A stretch of 64,000 nt of DNA, from positions 81,458,621 to 81,522,620 of the forward strand of contig OY755244.1 in assembly GCA_963576725.1 (NCBI GenBank), read 5' to 3'. Made by a program: the position numbers and the translations under genes. Shown here in pieces: positions 1 through 11,846 of the stretch. Below the pieces are notes generated by a model. That model searched no databases, was not told the origin of the DNA, and saw only the letters and a program-made list of their open reading frames with translations. This DNA comes from Azorinus chamasolen. Lineage: Eukaryota > Mollusca > Bivalvia > Cardiida > Solecurtidae. Numbering within the stretch: position 1 is the stretch's first letter; every line of letters starts with the position of its first letter.

Positions 1-31
1 TTATAGTGCATATATAGTTATAGTACATATA

Positions 32-186
32 TACGGAAGCTTAAATGGACCCCTTTAGATACAATATTATGGCTAAAAACTTAAAGAGTTACGTATATTT
101 AATATATTTAAGACAATTATTTTCTGTGTAGTTAAATAAAGAATAATATTTATTTGAACCGAATGTTTTAATTTAACATGTGTGTA

Positions 187-194
<8 letters not shown>
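32..194. mobile_element. MITE fragment, first of three related termini
   Basis: Begins with TACGGAAGCTTAAATGGACC, the same terminus as the complete element at 268-945. The next 120 bases align with the reverse complement of that element's right end (shared GTGTAGTTA and AATATTTAT blocks). It is cut off by the TA microsatellite, so no second end is seen. Confidence 0.6.

Positions 195-261
<67 letters not shown>
195..261. repeat. (TA)n microsatellite
   Basis: About 33 uninterrupted TA units lie between two MITE copies. The open frame through this tract on the minus strand is only a low-complexity artefact. Confidence 0.95.
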
Positions 262-264
<3 letters not shown>

Positions 265-267
265 GTG

Positions 268-945
268 TACGGAAGCTTATACTGACCCCCTTATATATAC
301 AATAAATGTGTAAAAATACCACATAGTTTTATGATATTAAACTCCTTTAAAACAATAATGTTATGTGTTGGGTATAACATAACACGTAATTGTTTTCTTT
401 ATTATATTCCGTCTTTAAAATTAATTAGTTCGTTTTTATTGAAATATATAAAAATAACTCGGGTTTTCTCATAAAATCAACACTATTTATTTAATATAGA
501 CTCACTCACTTCGATCTAGTATATGTTGCTTTAGATATGGCGGTGTTTCACCAAACTTTTATCATTTTGAAAACATAAGTTTTCCAATATGAATAACATA
601 TACGTTATAAAGATATTACAGAAGATACGTTTTTAATTTATATAAAAATAACATATAAATGAATAGCCCATTGCAGAATATATGATATAAATTTTCTACT
701 GTTTACAATTTTATATATTAATGCCTATTTATAATTGACAAACATTATTTACATAAATATTATTTTCATATAACTGCTCAGAAAAACAATAACTTGATAT
801 ATAAAATCATAAATTTCGATAAAGATAAATATTAATTATGAAATAACTACACATAAAACATCACCTTATATATATCAATGATATATAACTCTTTAAAATT
901 TTAGCCATATTATAACATATAAGGGGGTCCGTATAAGCTTCCGTA
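268..945. mobile_element. Non-autonomous DNA transposon (MITE) with terminal inverted repeats
   Basis: The ends are TACGGAAGCTTATACTGACC at 268 and its inverse GGTCCGTATAAGCTTCCGTA finishing at 945, with pairing extending inward about 70 bp. The 678-bp interior is AT-rich and has no coding capacity. CATGTG occurs directly on both sides (262-267 and 946-951), which fits a 6-bp target duplication. All three copies in the cluster also start with TA, so a TA duplication of Tc1/mariner type is an alternative. Superfamily is not settled. Confidence 0.75.
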
Positions 946-1023
946 CATGTGTGTGACTCAATATAGTCATTAAGTATATAAAATACTTAAGCAGTATGTA
1001 ACAGGAACTTTATTCTAGTTTAT

Positions 1024-1350
1024 TACGGAAGCTTAAATGGACCCCCTTATATAAAGAATATATGTGTAAAAAATATCGTAATTAAATGATATGAAAATGC
1101 TTTTAAACGATAAAGTTAGACATAACATAACATGTAAATTTTGACTGGCTTCCATTAGACCTTGGAATATAAATAGTTCATATTTCTTTAAATATATGAC
1201 AAATAGTAATATTGTTTTTGTAACAGGGACCACATTTATTCAACATAACCCTCTGATTTCAAAGGGATATATTTCGTAAAAATATATTCAGCAATATTGT
1301 CAATATAAATACTTACTTAAATAGTATGTAAAAGGAACTATATTCTTTTC
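1024..1350. mobile_element. Partial MITE copy of the same family
   Basis: Starts TACGGAAGCTTAAATGGACC and follows the interior of the 268-945 element (shared TATGTGTAAAAA, CATAACATAACA). No opposite terminus is found, so it is truncated. Confidence 0.6.
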
Positions 1351-2424
1351 AGTTCTTTACATTATTAGTTATACAGATTATTGGCGGAGTATCTGACCTT
1401 TTGTTTCCTGTTGAGGAAAATCATGTTGCCCGAGCAGTGTGTTCCCCTCAGGGGTCTCATACTATAAGGTAAGGGCTTATATCACTCTGCGATCCTAGTT
1501 CACCGTGTATAATAACCAGTTCATTACATTTGTGGATAGAAAGGGATCTTCGAAGTGCATTAGTATCTCAAAGGATTGAAAGAATCAGACGTTAGTAAAA
1601 CTTTTAGCAGATAAGCGGTTAAGCCGACACTATTTTTCAGCATGAGAACGGTTTAACTTAATTTGGGGGATTTTGGCTCAATTCCGACGTCATTTGGATG
1701 ACGTCAAAATGACGGTTTTATAATATTCAAACAAACGGGCGTTGGAAGGAGCGGCTATACTGCAATTTACAGGTACGTGTACTGTGCATGAGCATAAATA
1801 AAATCTGAATCGAATTGGGTGTGGATTGTCTTTGTAAAAGCGGGGGTTTGGGCTAACCGGTACGTGCACAAGCACCTTGACAACATTTGCAGCGTCAGAG
1901 CAGAATAAGACATTCGCCACGTATCAGGTTCATTTACATTGTTATACAACAACTATAACAAAAATGTTTCTCAATGGATAACTTTGTTCCGCCCCAAACT
2001 CTTGTTATTTCGTTTGAGAGCGGTTGTTTGGACCGAATGGACGATGTGAAGCTGGTCGGCCATTTTTATTTTGTTGTAGCAAGGAAGCGAGGCCATCGAC
2101 GGGTGAATTCCATTGTTGCTCATGACTCCGTATATACATCAGAATTTAGAGGAATACACGGCTTTTATACATGGCTAACTGACCAATCGAAATCGAGGAT
2201 TTTACTTTGCAGTATAATAATAATTATAACTTAAAGCATCGCAAATAAATACATTTTGTTTAACATAAACCATCGGCGACTCTTTGTAATGTTCCATTCA
2301 GTATACAGTAACATCCTTCTTTGAACAACGACCATCACAAAGAGATATAATTCTGGGTCTTAAAGCTTGATGGTAGTACTTTGTTATAAATGTAGACACT
2401 TTAAAACGGGTTTTATTTACATTT
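1351..2424. other. No gene recognised; contains paired CRE-like sites
   Basis: Unique-looking sequence without a credible ORF. The only motif worth noting is CGACGTCA (1685-1692) followed by a perfect CREB/ATF site TGACGTCA (1699-1706), with no nearby first exon to attach it to. Confidence 0.4.
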
Positions 2425-2701
2425 TGACTTTGGTGAAAGTGGGATAAGGACGAGGTTGGGTACCCGTAAACCAGGTTTAAGTCCCCCAGTAGCTTATTTT
2501 GGTTGCTGGCCGTTCCAAGGCGGTACTCCTGCTTTCAGCCTACGGTCAATTTTGTTGTTTAATATGCTTAATGTTTAATGTTTTTCGTCTTGATATGCGT
2601 CCTGTTATGTTTTGTCTTGTGGCTTTACCGTTTCTTGTTTGATGGTGTTTGGTGCGGTGTCATTTCGTGTGTGGCTCTCCCTGTTTGACTATTTTTTCCA
2701 T
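2425..2701 (+). mobile_element. Penelope-like element, subfamily C, 3' end only
   Basis: This matches the 3' UTR of the A and B copies in order: GAGGTTGGG, a GGTACC palindrome, TAAACCAGGTTTAA, the CAGTAGC hairpin, CCGTTCCAAGGCGGTACT, and the terminal CTGTTTGACT...CCAT. No RT sequence lies upstream, so the copy is 5' truncated to its last 280 bp. Sequence divergence from A and B marks a third, older subfamily. Confidence 0.7.
2434..2537 (+). ncRNA. Structured 3' UTR RNA of the Penelope-like element, type C
   Basis: Closing stem TGAAAGTGG (2434-2442) pairs with CCTGCTTTCA (2528-2537). Palindrome GGGTACCC is at 2458-2465. Stem CAGTAGC (2487-2493) pairs with GTTGCTG (2502-2508). A last hairpin has the loop TCCAAG before GCGGT (2520-2524). 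The same layout with different bases occurs in types A and B. The function is unknown; template recognition by the RT is an inference. Confidence 0.55.
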
Positions 2702-4411
2702 ATTTACTGTACTTTACTCCTCCGAGAGCTGGTATTATTCAGATATCTTTATTGAAAAAATATTTTCGACTGAGTATACTTATTTGGTTTGTATGTATTG
2801 TTCCAGGCTCATGGTCAATAAAACTTAAATGCCATGGCGTATGTAATATTTGACATAGATGCTGTTTGAAACATTTGGTATTCAATGTTGGATATAAATT
2901 GGGTATTGGGTACTCAACGATAACTCAACTCAATACTGCACATGCAGCATCCTGTAAGTCTGGTTTCAACATTTGACATGTAGCTCGTGATTCTTTTCCT
3001 AAGAGCAAAATGTGATTGATATTTCGCATATTTGACATCAGGATTAAAATAATGTTATTACTTGAAGAGATTCGTGAAACAGTTCCTTGCTTACAGTCAG
3101 TCAGTGTTTACAACTCACATTCAGTTACACTCTCTAATTGACATATTATACCGTTGTGATATTACCTATGAAGTTGATATCAACATGATATTTCCCTTGG
3201 TCGAGATTCATTTTAAGTAGGCAATTACGCACTGGGAAAACTGTTGCAGAAAATATTTACAACAAATTCGCAATGAAGAAGCGAAAATCAATTAAAGCAA
3301 TAGTCATGTGATATCTTACGGGGAGATGAGAGACGTTTTAACCATACACTTGTAAGAAATTGGTAAGAGCATTTTTGTAATTACGTTGGCTTTGTGTGTT
3401 TTATCCCTTTTACCCAATATAGTTGAATTTTCCCATATTTATTAATGGAGCAGATCAAGGTCAGACGACTCTTAGAGTCGATTAATCAGGGTATTCTCTG
3501 TTTGCCTATGAATAATATATATCTGATTCTACGGTTTCAGTGATAAACTTAGATTAACAACTTACAGGTATAGTTTTGAGATAAAGTGCTACACGTGTGT
3601 TATTGTGTTGTTGTAATCGAGCCTTTGGTTATATATTTATCCTGTCACGTGCCTATTTTCCTGACGGATAACAAGGTGCCTGATAAACTTTTTGTTATTA
3701 TGTCAGTAGGTCACATGACCAATGTTAATATGTCAGTTGGTCACATGACCTGTAGCTGAAACTACTTTTTTTTAAAAAAAAAAAGTTTTTTACCGAGACG
3801 CTTATTTCGTGAATACACAAATTTACGTCTACCTAGTAGATCTAGATCTAGTGAATAAAAATACTTTAACAAAGCGAATTGATTTCAATCGATACCCGTT
3901 AAACTAAATAATTATTTCACTTCATTCTCTCAAACTTATATTCTTAGACCTAGAGATCTAGTAGATCTAGATCTAGACTAGATCTAGTTGTCTGTCGCGA
4001 AATTACCGTGTTTAGATAAGATAAATCCACATCAAGAATTATAAATCGTCTAGATCCTGTATTCTATAGTCAGTTCTATTTTAATTCTATCGGCGTCTAT
4101 CTCAACCGAGTCTAGAATTGATTCAATTGAAATGTTATTAAGCTAGCCTTGACTTTTCTATTCTAGACGAGGTTTAGATCAGCTTGTCTCAAACATCAAG
4201 TGACAGGTTCTTTTTCTCACATAACCAACCGGGGCAACGGTTTTGTTTTGAGCATTTTTTCAGTGGAATTCCAGTGACGTAATAACGCCTTTATAGTGAC
4301 GTCATCAACAGTCTAGAGCCAGTAGAGTCGGGTATAGATCTACTTTGCGGTGCATTTTGTGGTACATTCGGTACAAAATAAAATAGTTTTATATTTTGCT
4401 GTCGTGACAAG
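2702..4411. other. No gene; short palindromic motifs
   Basis: There is no credible ORF. GGTCACATGACC occurs twice in a duplicated segment of about 29 bp (near 3710 and 3740). Overlapping CTAGATCTAGATCT words are concentrated at 3830-3845 and 3952-3988. A perfect CRE, TGACGTCA, lies at 4297-4304. Confidence 0.45.
3447..3506. repeat. GATC-type hairpin repeat
   Basis: Degenerate inverted repeat of the family AGAGTAGACCCAGATCAGAC...GTCTGATC...CTCTGTTTGC, here with a perfect inner hairpin GACTCTTAGAGTC. Related copies lie at 12.1-12.7, 24.6, 31.4 and 57.7-60.1 kb. Confidence 0.55.
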
Positions 4412-4570
4412 GATAAATAGAATATTTGGTTCCTAGCTTTGAATGAGAAATGTTATCTGGCTCGGCTTCTGAATATATCAGGTTCGCCTTCGGCTCACCT
4501 GATATATTCATCCGCCTTGCCAGATAACATTTCTCATTCAAAATTAGGAACCAAATATTCTCTATTTCTA
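4412..4570. repeat. Near-perfect foldback (long palindrome)
   Basis: Two arms of about 73 bp are inverted copies around a short centre at about 4490. The left arm holds AATATTTGGTTCCTAGC and GAATGAGAAATGTTATCTGG. The right arm holds CCAGATAACATTTCTCATTC and TAGGAACCAAATATTC. The middle TTCGCCTTCGGCTCACC gives a small loop. It is either a foldback MITE or the result of an inverted duplication. It has no coding content. Confidence 0.8.
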
Positions 4571-4892
4571 GAACAGGGATAGAACAGTGTCCAAATAGAT
4601 CAATTGGAAGCATTATTGTCGACCGGATGAAAGAAGACATGTTCATCAGAGTGGTAACACAACGCGATAATAAACTAGCTCCACTTCCTGCATGCACAAA
4701 AACAAATACACATGTAACATTCTTTACAAAACGGGCAATAACATTGCTGACATTGCTTGAAACATGTCATTCAAATCCTTTTTCGAAAGTATTAAACAGA
4801 AAGAAATATATGAACCATTTAGTCAAATGAATCACGATAAACACATGGTTGTATTCAGTGTAAAACTGACTCGATTTCAGACTTTATGTTTG

Positions 4893-4972
4893 AGTCTACT
4901 GTATATATGTTGCTATATACTACTGTATATTATGTTGCTATATACTACTGTATATTATGTTGCTATATACAA
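4893..4972. repeat. Minisatellite, three units of about 25 bp
   Basis: The unit is roughly CTACTGTATATTATGTTGC plus TATATA, repeated three times with one-base length variation. Confidence 0.8.
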
Positions 4973-4984
4973 AACTTTCAACTT

Positions 4985-5170
4985 CCACTGTATCTGAGTT
5001 TCTTTGTACCGCAACACTAAAAGTTGTTTTGCCTCACTAACAGTTTCGTCCACTACTGAGAATTTTCGAAAACGGGAACATAAATCCTTGAGAGGTAAGA
5101 CCCCCCTGATCCCGGTTCATGACCGTTGGTTGCATGTGTATGTGCATCGGGGGGAGTCAGATAGGAAGTT
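4985..5170 (+). repeat. Dispersed repeat paired with 28060-28245
   Basis: Shares ordered blocks with 28060-28245: CTGAGTTTCTTTG, GCAACACTA, CTAACAGTTTCGTC, TCCCGG, and GGTTGCATG followed by GTATGTG. At 28 kb the block directly precedes a PLE-B 3' end, so it could be PLE 5' sequence or an unrelated host repeat. I cannot decide between them. Confidence 0.5.
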
Positions 5171-6998
5171 TGGGACGCGCCTTTTGGAACACCAAAAAGA
5201 CTGAACATACAGCCAACATTGTATATATCAAAGCTCTGAAATCGTTGAAAGACTGGCGGAAAAGTAGCCCCGCCACTGGCAGAGGACTATTTCTGTCAAG
5301 CATCATTCAAATCTGACCCCTTGGTTTGGAGAAGATTTCTTAATATTTGTTTTTGCTCTGGCAACCAGAGTTCTTCATTGATCCGAATTATTTTAGCAAT
5401 TCCGATAGAGCTTAATACTAAGATCTATTATGTGAAGATTGGTAACATTTTACCATGCGGTTTCAGAGAAGATGTCGCTTAAAGTAAGTGCCGACGAACG
5501 GGTGGACATACAGACGGATGGACGGACTGACACCCTTGGAAACATGGGGGACAATTGACAATTGCAACATATTTTATGAGACAATTTCCCATTAAATTGC
5601 ACAGAAAAAGAAGTATGCAGTGTAAACGGGAGTGTTAAGTACTGGCCCTAACAGTAGAACCATTGATCAATTGAGCATAGGAGTATTAAATAGCAGGTGG
5701 GTGATTAATGCAGGGAAAAATAATTCAGAAAGCGCATAAAGAAGCTTTCTGCATTAGATTTGACCTGCCAAATAGTTCCATAGATACACCTCTTTTTATG
5801 ATTCGCTTAAGACAGGTTCTACTGTACTTATATTTTTTCGGAAATATCTGCAACCGAGAGAAATATTTTAATAACAGTATTGCTTTACAAGAAAACTGAT
5901 TTCAGAGTTACACAGACAATAGACATCTTTAAATGCAACAGAGCAATACTGAAACTTGGTCAGCCTTGAACCCTATTTCACATCACAACTGTAAATAAGC
6001 ACCCTCTAGAAACACGACAATTCTACTGATGACAGTATTTGCAAACCATGACGACACTTAAAGACTTAAACATAGTATAAATATCACAAAATACTTAAGT
6101 CGTTTTGGATGAAAGGTCTGTCAATTCAAGCACGTGTGAGACGTTCTACAAACGTTTTGATCATGTCATTCATGTGCCCGCTTCAATGCTATAATTTGCT
6201 CATTTTGCTCTTCCCGTTTTGGTTATGGTTTTCTTGCTCAAAATATATAGGAATGCTTCGGATCACAGTGAGATTTCAAGGGGCAGTATTTTTTAACCGC
6301 TTAACTCATCATTAGCATTTGACCTTGAATTGCAGACATATCGCGGGGCAAGGGTGGATCGGCAGTTCTGATTCACAGGGTAGTTAAGTGGTATTTTACT
6401 GTATTGAAAAATATGCGATTAGACATATAGATCCACCTATGATGCATTAATACACAAAAGTGTTCATTCGGACGTGACATTGGAGCGATTGCTGAATTCG
6501 ATTTACGGTACCAAAGACTGATCTAGAAATCTCTTTAAAAAGATATTCAGCGACATTCAAACAAAACAATACTGGTATTAAATCTCTGCCATATTAAATT
6601 AAATGTTTGTAGATTTTTTAGTACAGTGACCTAGATCTATGAAGGGTTGCTTGTTATTATACAAGCAGACAGGCGTGCAATGGAAATGACTTAAACAAAA
6701 CGACAGATCTACCATATCATTAAATATACTTTATGGGTGTGTCTTTTTGTTAGTGAATTCGGAGGAGATGCTGCTTAAATATACTGCAATGAGATGGAGC
6801 CATGGACTACATATTTTGTTTTCAGGCGAATATAATATTTGAAAAAAATAACTGAACGTGGAGTAGAAACAATTATTGAAAAATTTCAAGTAACTTGTAT
6901 AGGAAATCACTATTACAATGTACAAAGATAACAAATTGAATACACTTTAAAGCATATAGAATTTAGTTTTTGTTTGTGTAGGGTCTGTAATTACTAAA
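5171..6998. other. No gene or clear repeat seen
   Basis: There are only short open frames without family resemblance. A stretch rich in GGACGGA-type words near 5490-5530 resembles part of the GTCC-rich bivalve elements seen at 12.8 and 46.8 kb. Confidence 0.35.
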
Positions 6999-7188
6999 CC
7001 ATTTCCCCCATAAATACGCCTTTCTACGCCCTCTGTAAAAATCACCTGTTGAAACCATTGTGATAAATAACTATTTATCACAATGGTTTAAAACTACAAC
7101 ATTCTAAATAAATTCCTTTTAAGTTAATGTTCTTTTTCGGTAGATTTATTCAAAATGGTGGGATCTAAAATAGCCTATGAGGGAATGG
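6999..7188. mobile_element. Small hairpin MITE, copy 1
   Basis: The ends CCATTTCCCCCATA and TATGAGGGAATGG are inverted repeats. Inside is a perfect foldback of ACCATTGTGATAAATA against TATTTATCACAATGGT. The second half (TTTTCGGTAGAT, GGGATCTAAAATAGCCTATGA) recurs in the 158-bp copy at 59924-60081. No target duplication is visible here. Confidence 0.7.
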
Positions 7189-7288
7189 GTTTAAGAACGG
7201 TATTTATCAAGCCTAGATCAACGCATTAATCGAAATGTGTGCATCATCATTAGTGACATCATTAACCGAATCTATTTTAAAACAATAT

Positions 7289-8152
7289 AAATGAAAAAGT
7301 AGTAAAGTCAAGCAGGCAAAGCCCCATACAAGACGCAACCACCACCAAAACATCGATAGATAACATGACACACACGCTCGCACGCATGCACGCACGCACG
7401 CACGCACTCTAGTACACACACACACACACACACACACGCACGCACACACACGCATGCACTCACGCACGCATACACGCACCCAAGCACGCACGCACACTAG
7501 AGATAAACATTCCATACATGAACAAAAGTACAAGTACAACAAAAGTAAGGGTGACAAAGAAAGTACCGCCTTGGCAGGGTCAGTAGCAAAATCACCGGTT
7601 TACGGACGTCCTAACCTCACACTTATCTCAAAGTCACCCTAGCTTTACAAATAGTGTATCCCCGCCGCACTTACTCACAACATAGATTATAATAAACTCA
7701 TGACAATATGTAAAACATAGCATAACAACTGTGAAATCCGTCAAATATGTGCTCAACGAATTTGCTGAAGTCAGAGCACCTGCACGGACGCTGTTAAGGG
7801 CACGACAGGGAAAACGTAATACATGAGTCTGGTAAGCTCATCCCGTTACAGAGTTTAAAATTATACCATCATAGAGTTCTACCCTCGACCTGTCATCGCG
7901 CAAGCAAAGAGGGAAGCGTAGCTACCGACTGTAAAATGGTCGATAAGCAAAACATGCCGTGCATTGCAATATAATGAGGTCATAACCTTTCTTCTTAAAG
8001 GTTTTAATGCATTTTATAAACAAATCATGAAAATGGATATGACCCCGAATTTTCCTAAGTTTGTAGATAACATTCCCAAAAAATTCTGGTTGAGAAATGC
8101 CTTGTTGCAGTAACGTCCGTAGATTGCAATTATATTTACTAATGAGGTTAAG
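7289..8152 (-). mobile_element. Penelope-like element, subfamily A, 5'-truncated, minus strand
   Basis: Read on the minus strand, the copy starts within the RT C-terminal domain (LISKYNCNLRTLLQQGIS, then EFFGNVIYKLRKIRGHIH) at about 8152. It loses frame near 7945 through a one-base insertion and runs through the 3' UTR to the conserved end near 7289. Part of the structured UTR hairpin has been deleted. The UTR carries a CA/CGCA microsatellite at 7366-7500, equivalent to the GT tracts of other A copies. It is non-functional. Confidence 0.8.
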
Positions 8153-8279
8153 CCTACTTCCACGATCCAAAGTCTCAGGTGATAGAGACGTAGCAATAGC
8201 CTTCAGTAAGTAGCTTTATATCACAGAGAGCCAACAACCCGGAGCCTCGATGCTGTACTCGACAGTAGTTAATACTATT

Positions 8280-10366
8280 AATTTCACTACTTTAGTGTAT
8301 TAAACCACCTTTCTTCTTTATTTCCTATAATGTTGCCTGTGGATTATGGAAGTTTCGTCAAACTACCGGTTCGTCAAAGTATATTTTGTGATAAGAATGT
8401 AATCGATACTTTTCCCAAATATTTCATCAACCCTGAATCACCTATCATCTGTTATAAATATAATAATTAAACCTATCAGGAATGTTATTTTTAACTACAA
8501 TTAAATTGTCTTTGACATTAACAGTGACACAATATTGATGTCAATACTCCTACTTCTTGAGATTGTAGCATTTCAAGCTTATGCTTTTTGCTATAAACCA
8601 GTTGGTCATGTCATTACTGGTAATTTTGACATCATTAAAGATAAAACGTCTCGGGAGCCTCCTAACTAAAGGACCTACATATATATTACCTTCCCTTATT
8701 ATTTTTGACGCTTGTCGAACTCATATTGTGGGAGCTATTCAAGAATTCTGCATCAAAAGGTGTTGACGAGAACATGCCCTTTCGGATTGGAAGAAATGTA
8801 TTTTTGATATCATTGATACGCGCATTGCTTTTTTTACAAATAAAATTATCAGCTTTTACCACTTCGACCTAGAGTTACATTTCGCTATTTGAAGAAAAAC
8901 ATTTCTAATTTTCATTCAAATCATGTTCTTGCTCCTGCTGACATGGCATCATATAATGTAATCATTATTTGAAGATTGTATTATGTTGATGTTTTAAAGA
9001 AGGAGCTAACTGGTTCACAAACTTATATTACAGTTCAAACACCTGAAAAAGATATAGTCTCGGTACATGTAAAATCTGCAATACTTTTAAGCCTGGTCCT
9101 AACAACATAAAACCCCTTATGATGCACATTTTATCCCAACTCTAGTTGTTGTACTACTATTAAAATATCTAAACTTTTGACGTCCTGTCTTACAAAGAAC
9201 ATGTTAAACGTTACTGTGATAAAATATATGAAAATGCTGGTATTAATGTGTTTTGGTCCATAAAAAATTGAAATGATGTTTCTAACATTTATTCAGTGAG
9301 CTCTTATGATTTCTCTACACTCTATACTACCTCACCATCTTATAAAGGATAATCTGATTAAATTAATAGATAAACCTTTGCCAGAGAAAATAAAATGTTC
9401 CTTGCTTGTAATGTTCAACGTTAATTCTTTTCGAATTTAGAAGTTGAACAATACACAATGTGGACCTACACAATGATGTTTGTTGATATCTTACCTTTCT
9501 TTTAGATCATATATGTGTGCGTTATGGGGATACCATATATCATCAAGTTGTTGGTATACCCATGGATACAAATTGTGCCCCTCTTGTTGCAGATTTGTTT
9601 TTGCATTGCTATGAGAGGGATTTTGTGCTTAGCTTAAAACCTGATACACAGGCCGATGTTGTTAACGGTTTTAATAAAACTTCAAGGTAAAGGTTTGATA
9701 TCTACAAACTTAGAAAAATTCAGGGTCATATCCATTGTCATGATTTGTTTATAAAACGCATTAAAATATTTAAGAAGAAAGGTTATGATCCTATTATATT
9801 GCAACGCACTGCATGTTTGGTTATCGACCCTTTTACAGTCCGTAGCTACGCTTCCCTCTTTACTTGCGCGATGACAGACCGAGGGTAGTACTCTATGATG
9901 GTATACTCTTAAACTCAGTAAAGGGATGAGCTTACCAGACTCATGTATTACTTTTTCCCTGCCGTGCCCTTAACGGCTTCCCTGCAGGTGCTCTAACTTT
10001 AGCAAAGTCATTGCGTACATATTTGACGAATTGTCACAGTTATTATGCTATGTTTTACATGTTGTCCTGTGTTCACCGTCATCTACGTTGTGGGTAAGTC
10101 CGGCGGGGATACCTTTATTTAAACTTTTTGTAAAGCTAGGGTGACTTTGAAAGAAGTGTGAGGTTAGGACGTCCGTAAACCGGTTTAAACCCCCAGTGGT
10201 GTTTTTGCTACTGACCGTGCCAAGGCGGTACTCTCTTTGTCACCCTTCCTTTTGTTTGCCTTACGTCTTTGTGCTTGTGATTTTGTTCATGTGTGGAGTG
10301 TTTGTCTCAAGTTCTTGTGTGTCTGTTGATGTTTTCTGTGTTTATCGCGTCTGTGAGTGTGCGTTT

Positions 10367-10417
<51 letters not shown>

Positions 10418-10437
10418 TGCGTGCGTGTGTTTGCATA
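8280..10437 (+). mobile_element. Penelope-like element, subfamily A, longest copy, decayed
   Basis: This is the only A copy that retains the region upstream of RT. Translation in shifting frames gives PESPIICYKY, then GHVITGNFDIIKDK, WKKCIFDIID, SYNVIII and VDVLKKELTGSQTYIT, in the same order as the minus-strand B copy at 27 kb. From 9195 it aligns with the 33-kb copy (HVKRYCDKIYENAG, VFWSIKN). It has many frameshifts and stops. An internal deletion at about 9688 joins the sequence before the YLDD motif to GDVIYKLRK-encoding sequence. It ends inside a GT/GCGT tract near 10437, so the last part of the 3' end is missing. No GIY-YIG endonuclease is recognisable at either end. Confidence 0.75.
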
Positions 10438-10439
10438 AC

Positions 10440-10529
10440 CTGGAAAGTCACTACGGCCATGTTATCGCACACCAAACAAGTCACTACGTTTTGGCAAGTC
10501 ACTACGTTTTTTGGTGTAGTGACTTTCCA
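10440..10529. repeat. 90-bp inverted repeat with AAGTCACTACG units
   Basis: TGGAAAGTCACTACG at the left and TGTAGTGACTTTCCA at the right are inverted. Two further direct copies of AAGTCACTACG lie inside. It abuts the broken 3' end of the PLE copy. It could be a tiny MITE or a foldback. Confidence 0.6.
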
Positions 10530-10599
10530 AACTGACCAAAACTACTTATTTTGCCGTTTTATGTCATAAAATCGAAAAAAATCGGATGGTGTGAGTTTC

Positions 10600-10770
10600 A
10601 CGGAAAACACTCTAATTTTAAACACAGTCGTCGTTGTGTGAAAAATTGGAACCGCACACATCGACGCCATTCGCTGCGCAGCGCATGCGCACTACGTACA
10701 ATATTCCAATATCGGTAGATCCAATATGGCCGCTAAATAACACGAGACACGGCAGTAAGTTATTTTATAT
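10600..10770 (+). promoter_or_regulatory. Candidate promoter and first exon (CpG-rich, NRF1- and YY1-like sites)
   Basis: This is a local CpG-rich patch in AT-rich surroundings. It contains the palindromic NRF1-type site GCGCATGCGC within GCTGCGCAGCGCATGCGCAC, then CCAATATGGCCGC (YY1-like, with a start-like ATGGCC). About 30 bp on, GTAAGT could serve as a splice donor. The spacing resembles metazoan TATA-less promoters. No downstream exon is identifiable in the window, so this is an inference from motifs only. Confidence 0.3.
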
Positions 10771-11846
10771 CTAGTTCTACTGCATATCTGTAGTGCTGAA
10801 TAATACAAATTGTGAAGATAATACATAAAATAATATAGATCTATCTACATTATAAATATCTCGGACATGGGCAAATCCTTCATTTTTACTTTCGTTGTGG
10901 ACTTTTTCCCTCGCTCAGTTTAAAAATTCGTGTGTTTTTTTAATATCTTAAATGGTCGTGTCCCCACTAGGTCTTGAGCATACTGAACATGAACTTTAGC
11001 AAAAATAAGCTACATTCCGTCAATGAGATTGAGTTAGGTGTATTTATATTATAGAGACAAATCGCCCCACATGCCGACACGTACCAGGACTTGAGCGTCT
11101 GAGGTCATTATCTTATTTCATGAAAATGTTTCGCAAGACCCGAAATGGAGACCACGGTTGATATTGCTTACGTACTAAATGTAAATTTAATCAATGCAAT
11201 TCCCATTGTTTTGGGTTGAGACTTTCTCATTTAAGTAAATTTATACATTTGTTTATAAATATGATATTCCTATGGATTCGTGATACCCTATCAATTCGTG
11301 TATTGTGTAATCCCGTAGTTTTTTCAACACAGAGTTTATTTCTGTGACCTAGTGTTTGTCAATAGCCTCTATGAAAAGGGCTCGTTAATACATTACAATT
11401 TGACTCAAATCTGAAAAAAATCCAAGCACTGTTTAAAAGAAGACATTTTTTCTAGAGGAGATTTAACAGATGCACCGGTCACCGATACAAACCGACCTTC
11501 ACCCTTAGGCTTTTAATACACAAACGGCGATGCCCTAAATGGAGACCAAATAAGCAGACACCAAGTTGGATTTTGTGGAAATTTTGTGTGGATGTATGAT
11601 TATGGGATGAGAATCAACTAATTTATACCAGGTAAGCAATAGAAAATTGACTCTGTTATTCTATTTGATCGTTCCACCTCCGGTTACTCACTAAGAAGCC
11701 TAAAACTATTTTAAACCACTACTTACAGTCTGATGTCTATTTTTTCACCACTTATGCCTTTTTCTCATTGATCATAGATTTGTGCTTTATGAACTTTCAT
11801 GTGTTGGGAATACCCACTTTGCTTGGACTTAGTGGGAAGTTCTGTT
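10771..11846. other. No gene or repeat recognised
   Basis: AT-rich sequence with no credible ORF. If 10600-10770 is a real promoter this would be intron. Confidence 0.35.

Noticed and set aside
73..264. 63-codon tyrosine/isoleucine frame on the minus strand
   Set aside because: It is the translation of a TA microsatellite.
2458..2540. UTR motif GGTTTAAACCCC taken as a tRNA B box, making the 3' segment a SINE
   Set aside because: There is no A box at the right distance, and the segment always sits at the 3' end of RT copies.
7213..7557. Cysteine/arginine-rich 114-codon frame
   Set aside because: It follows the CA/CGCA tract and UTR of a Penelope-like copy; the same artefact occurs at 10.3, 15.1, 16.4 and 33.4 kb.
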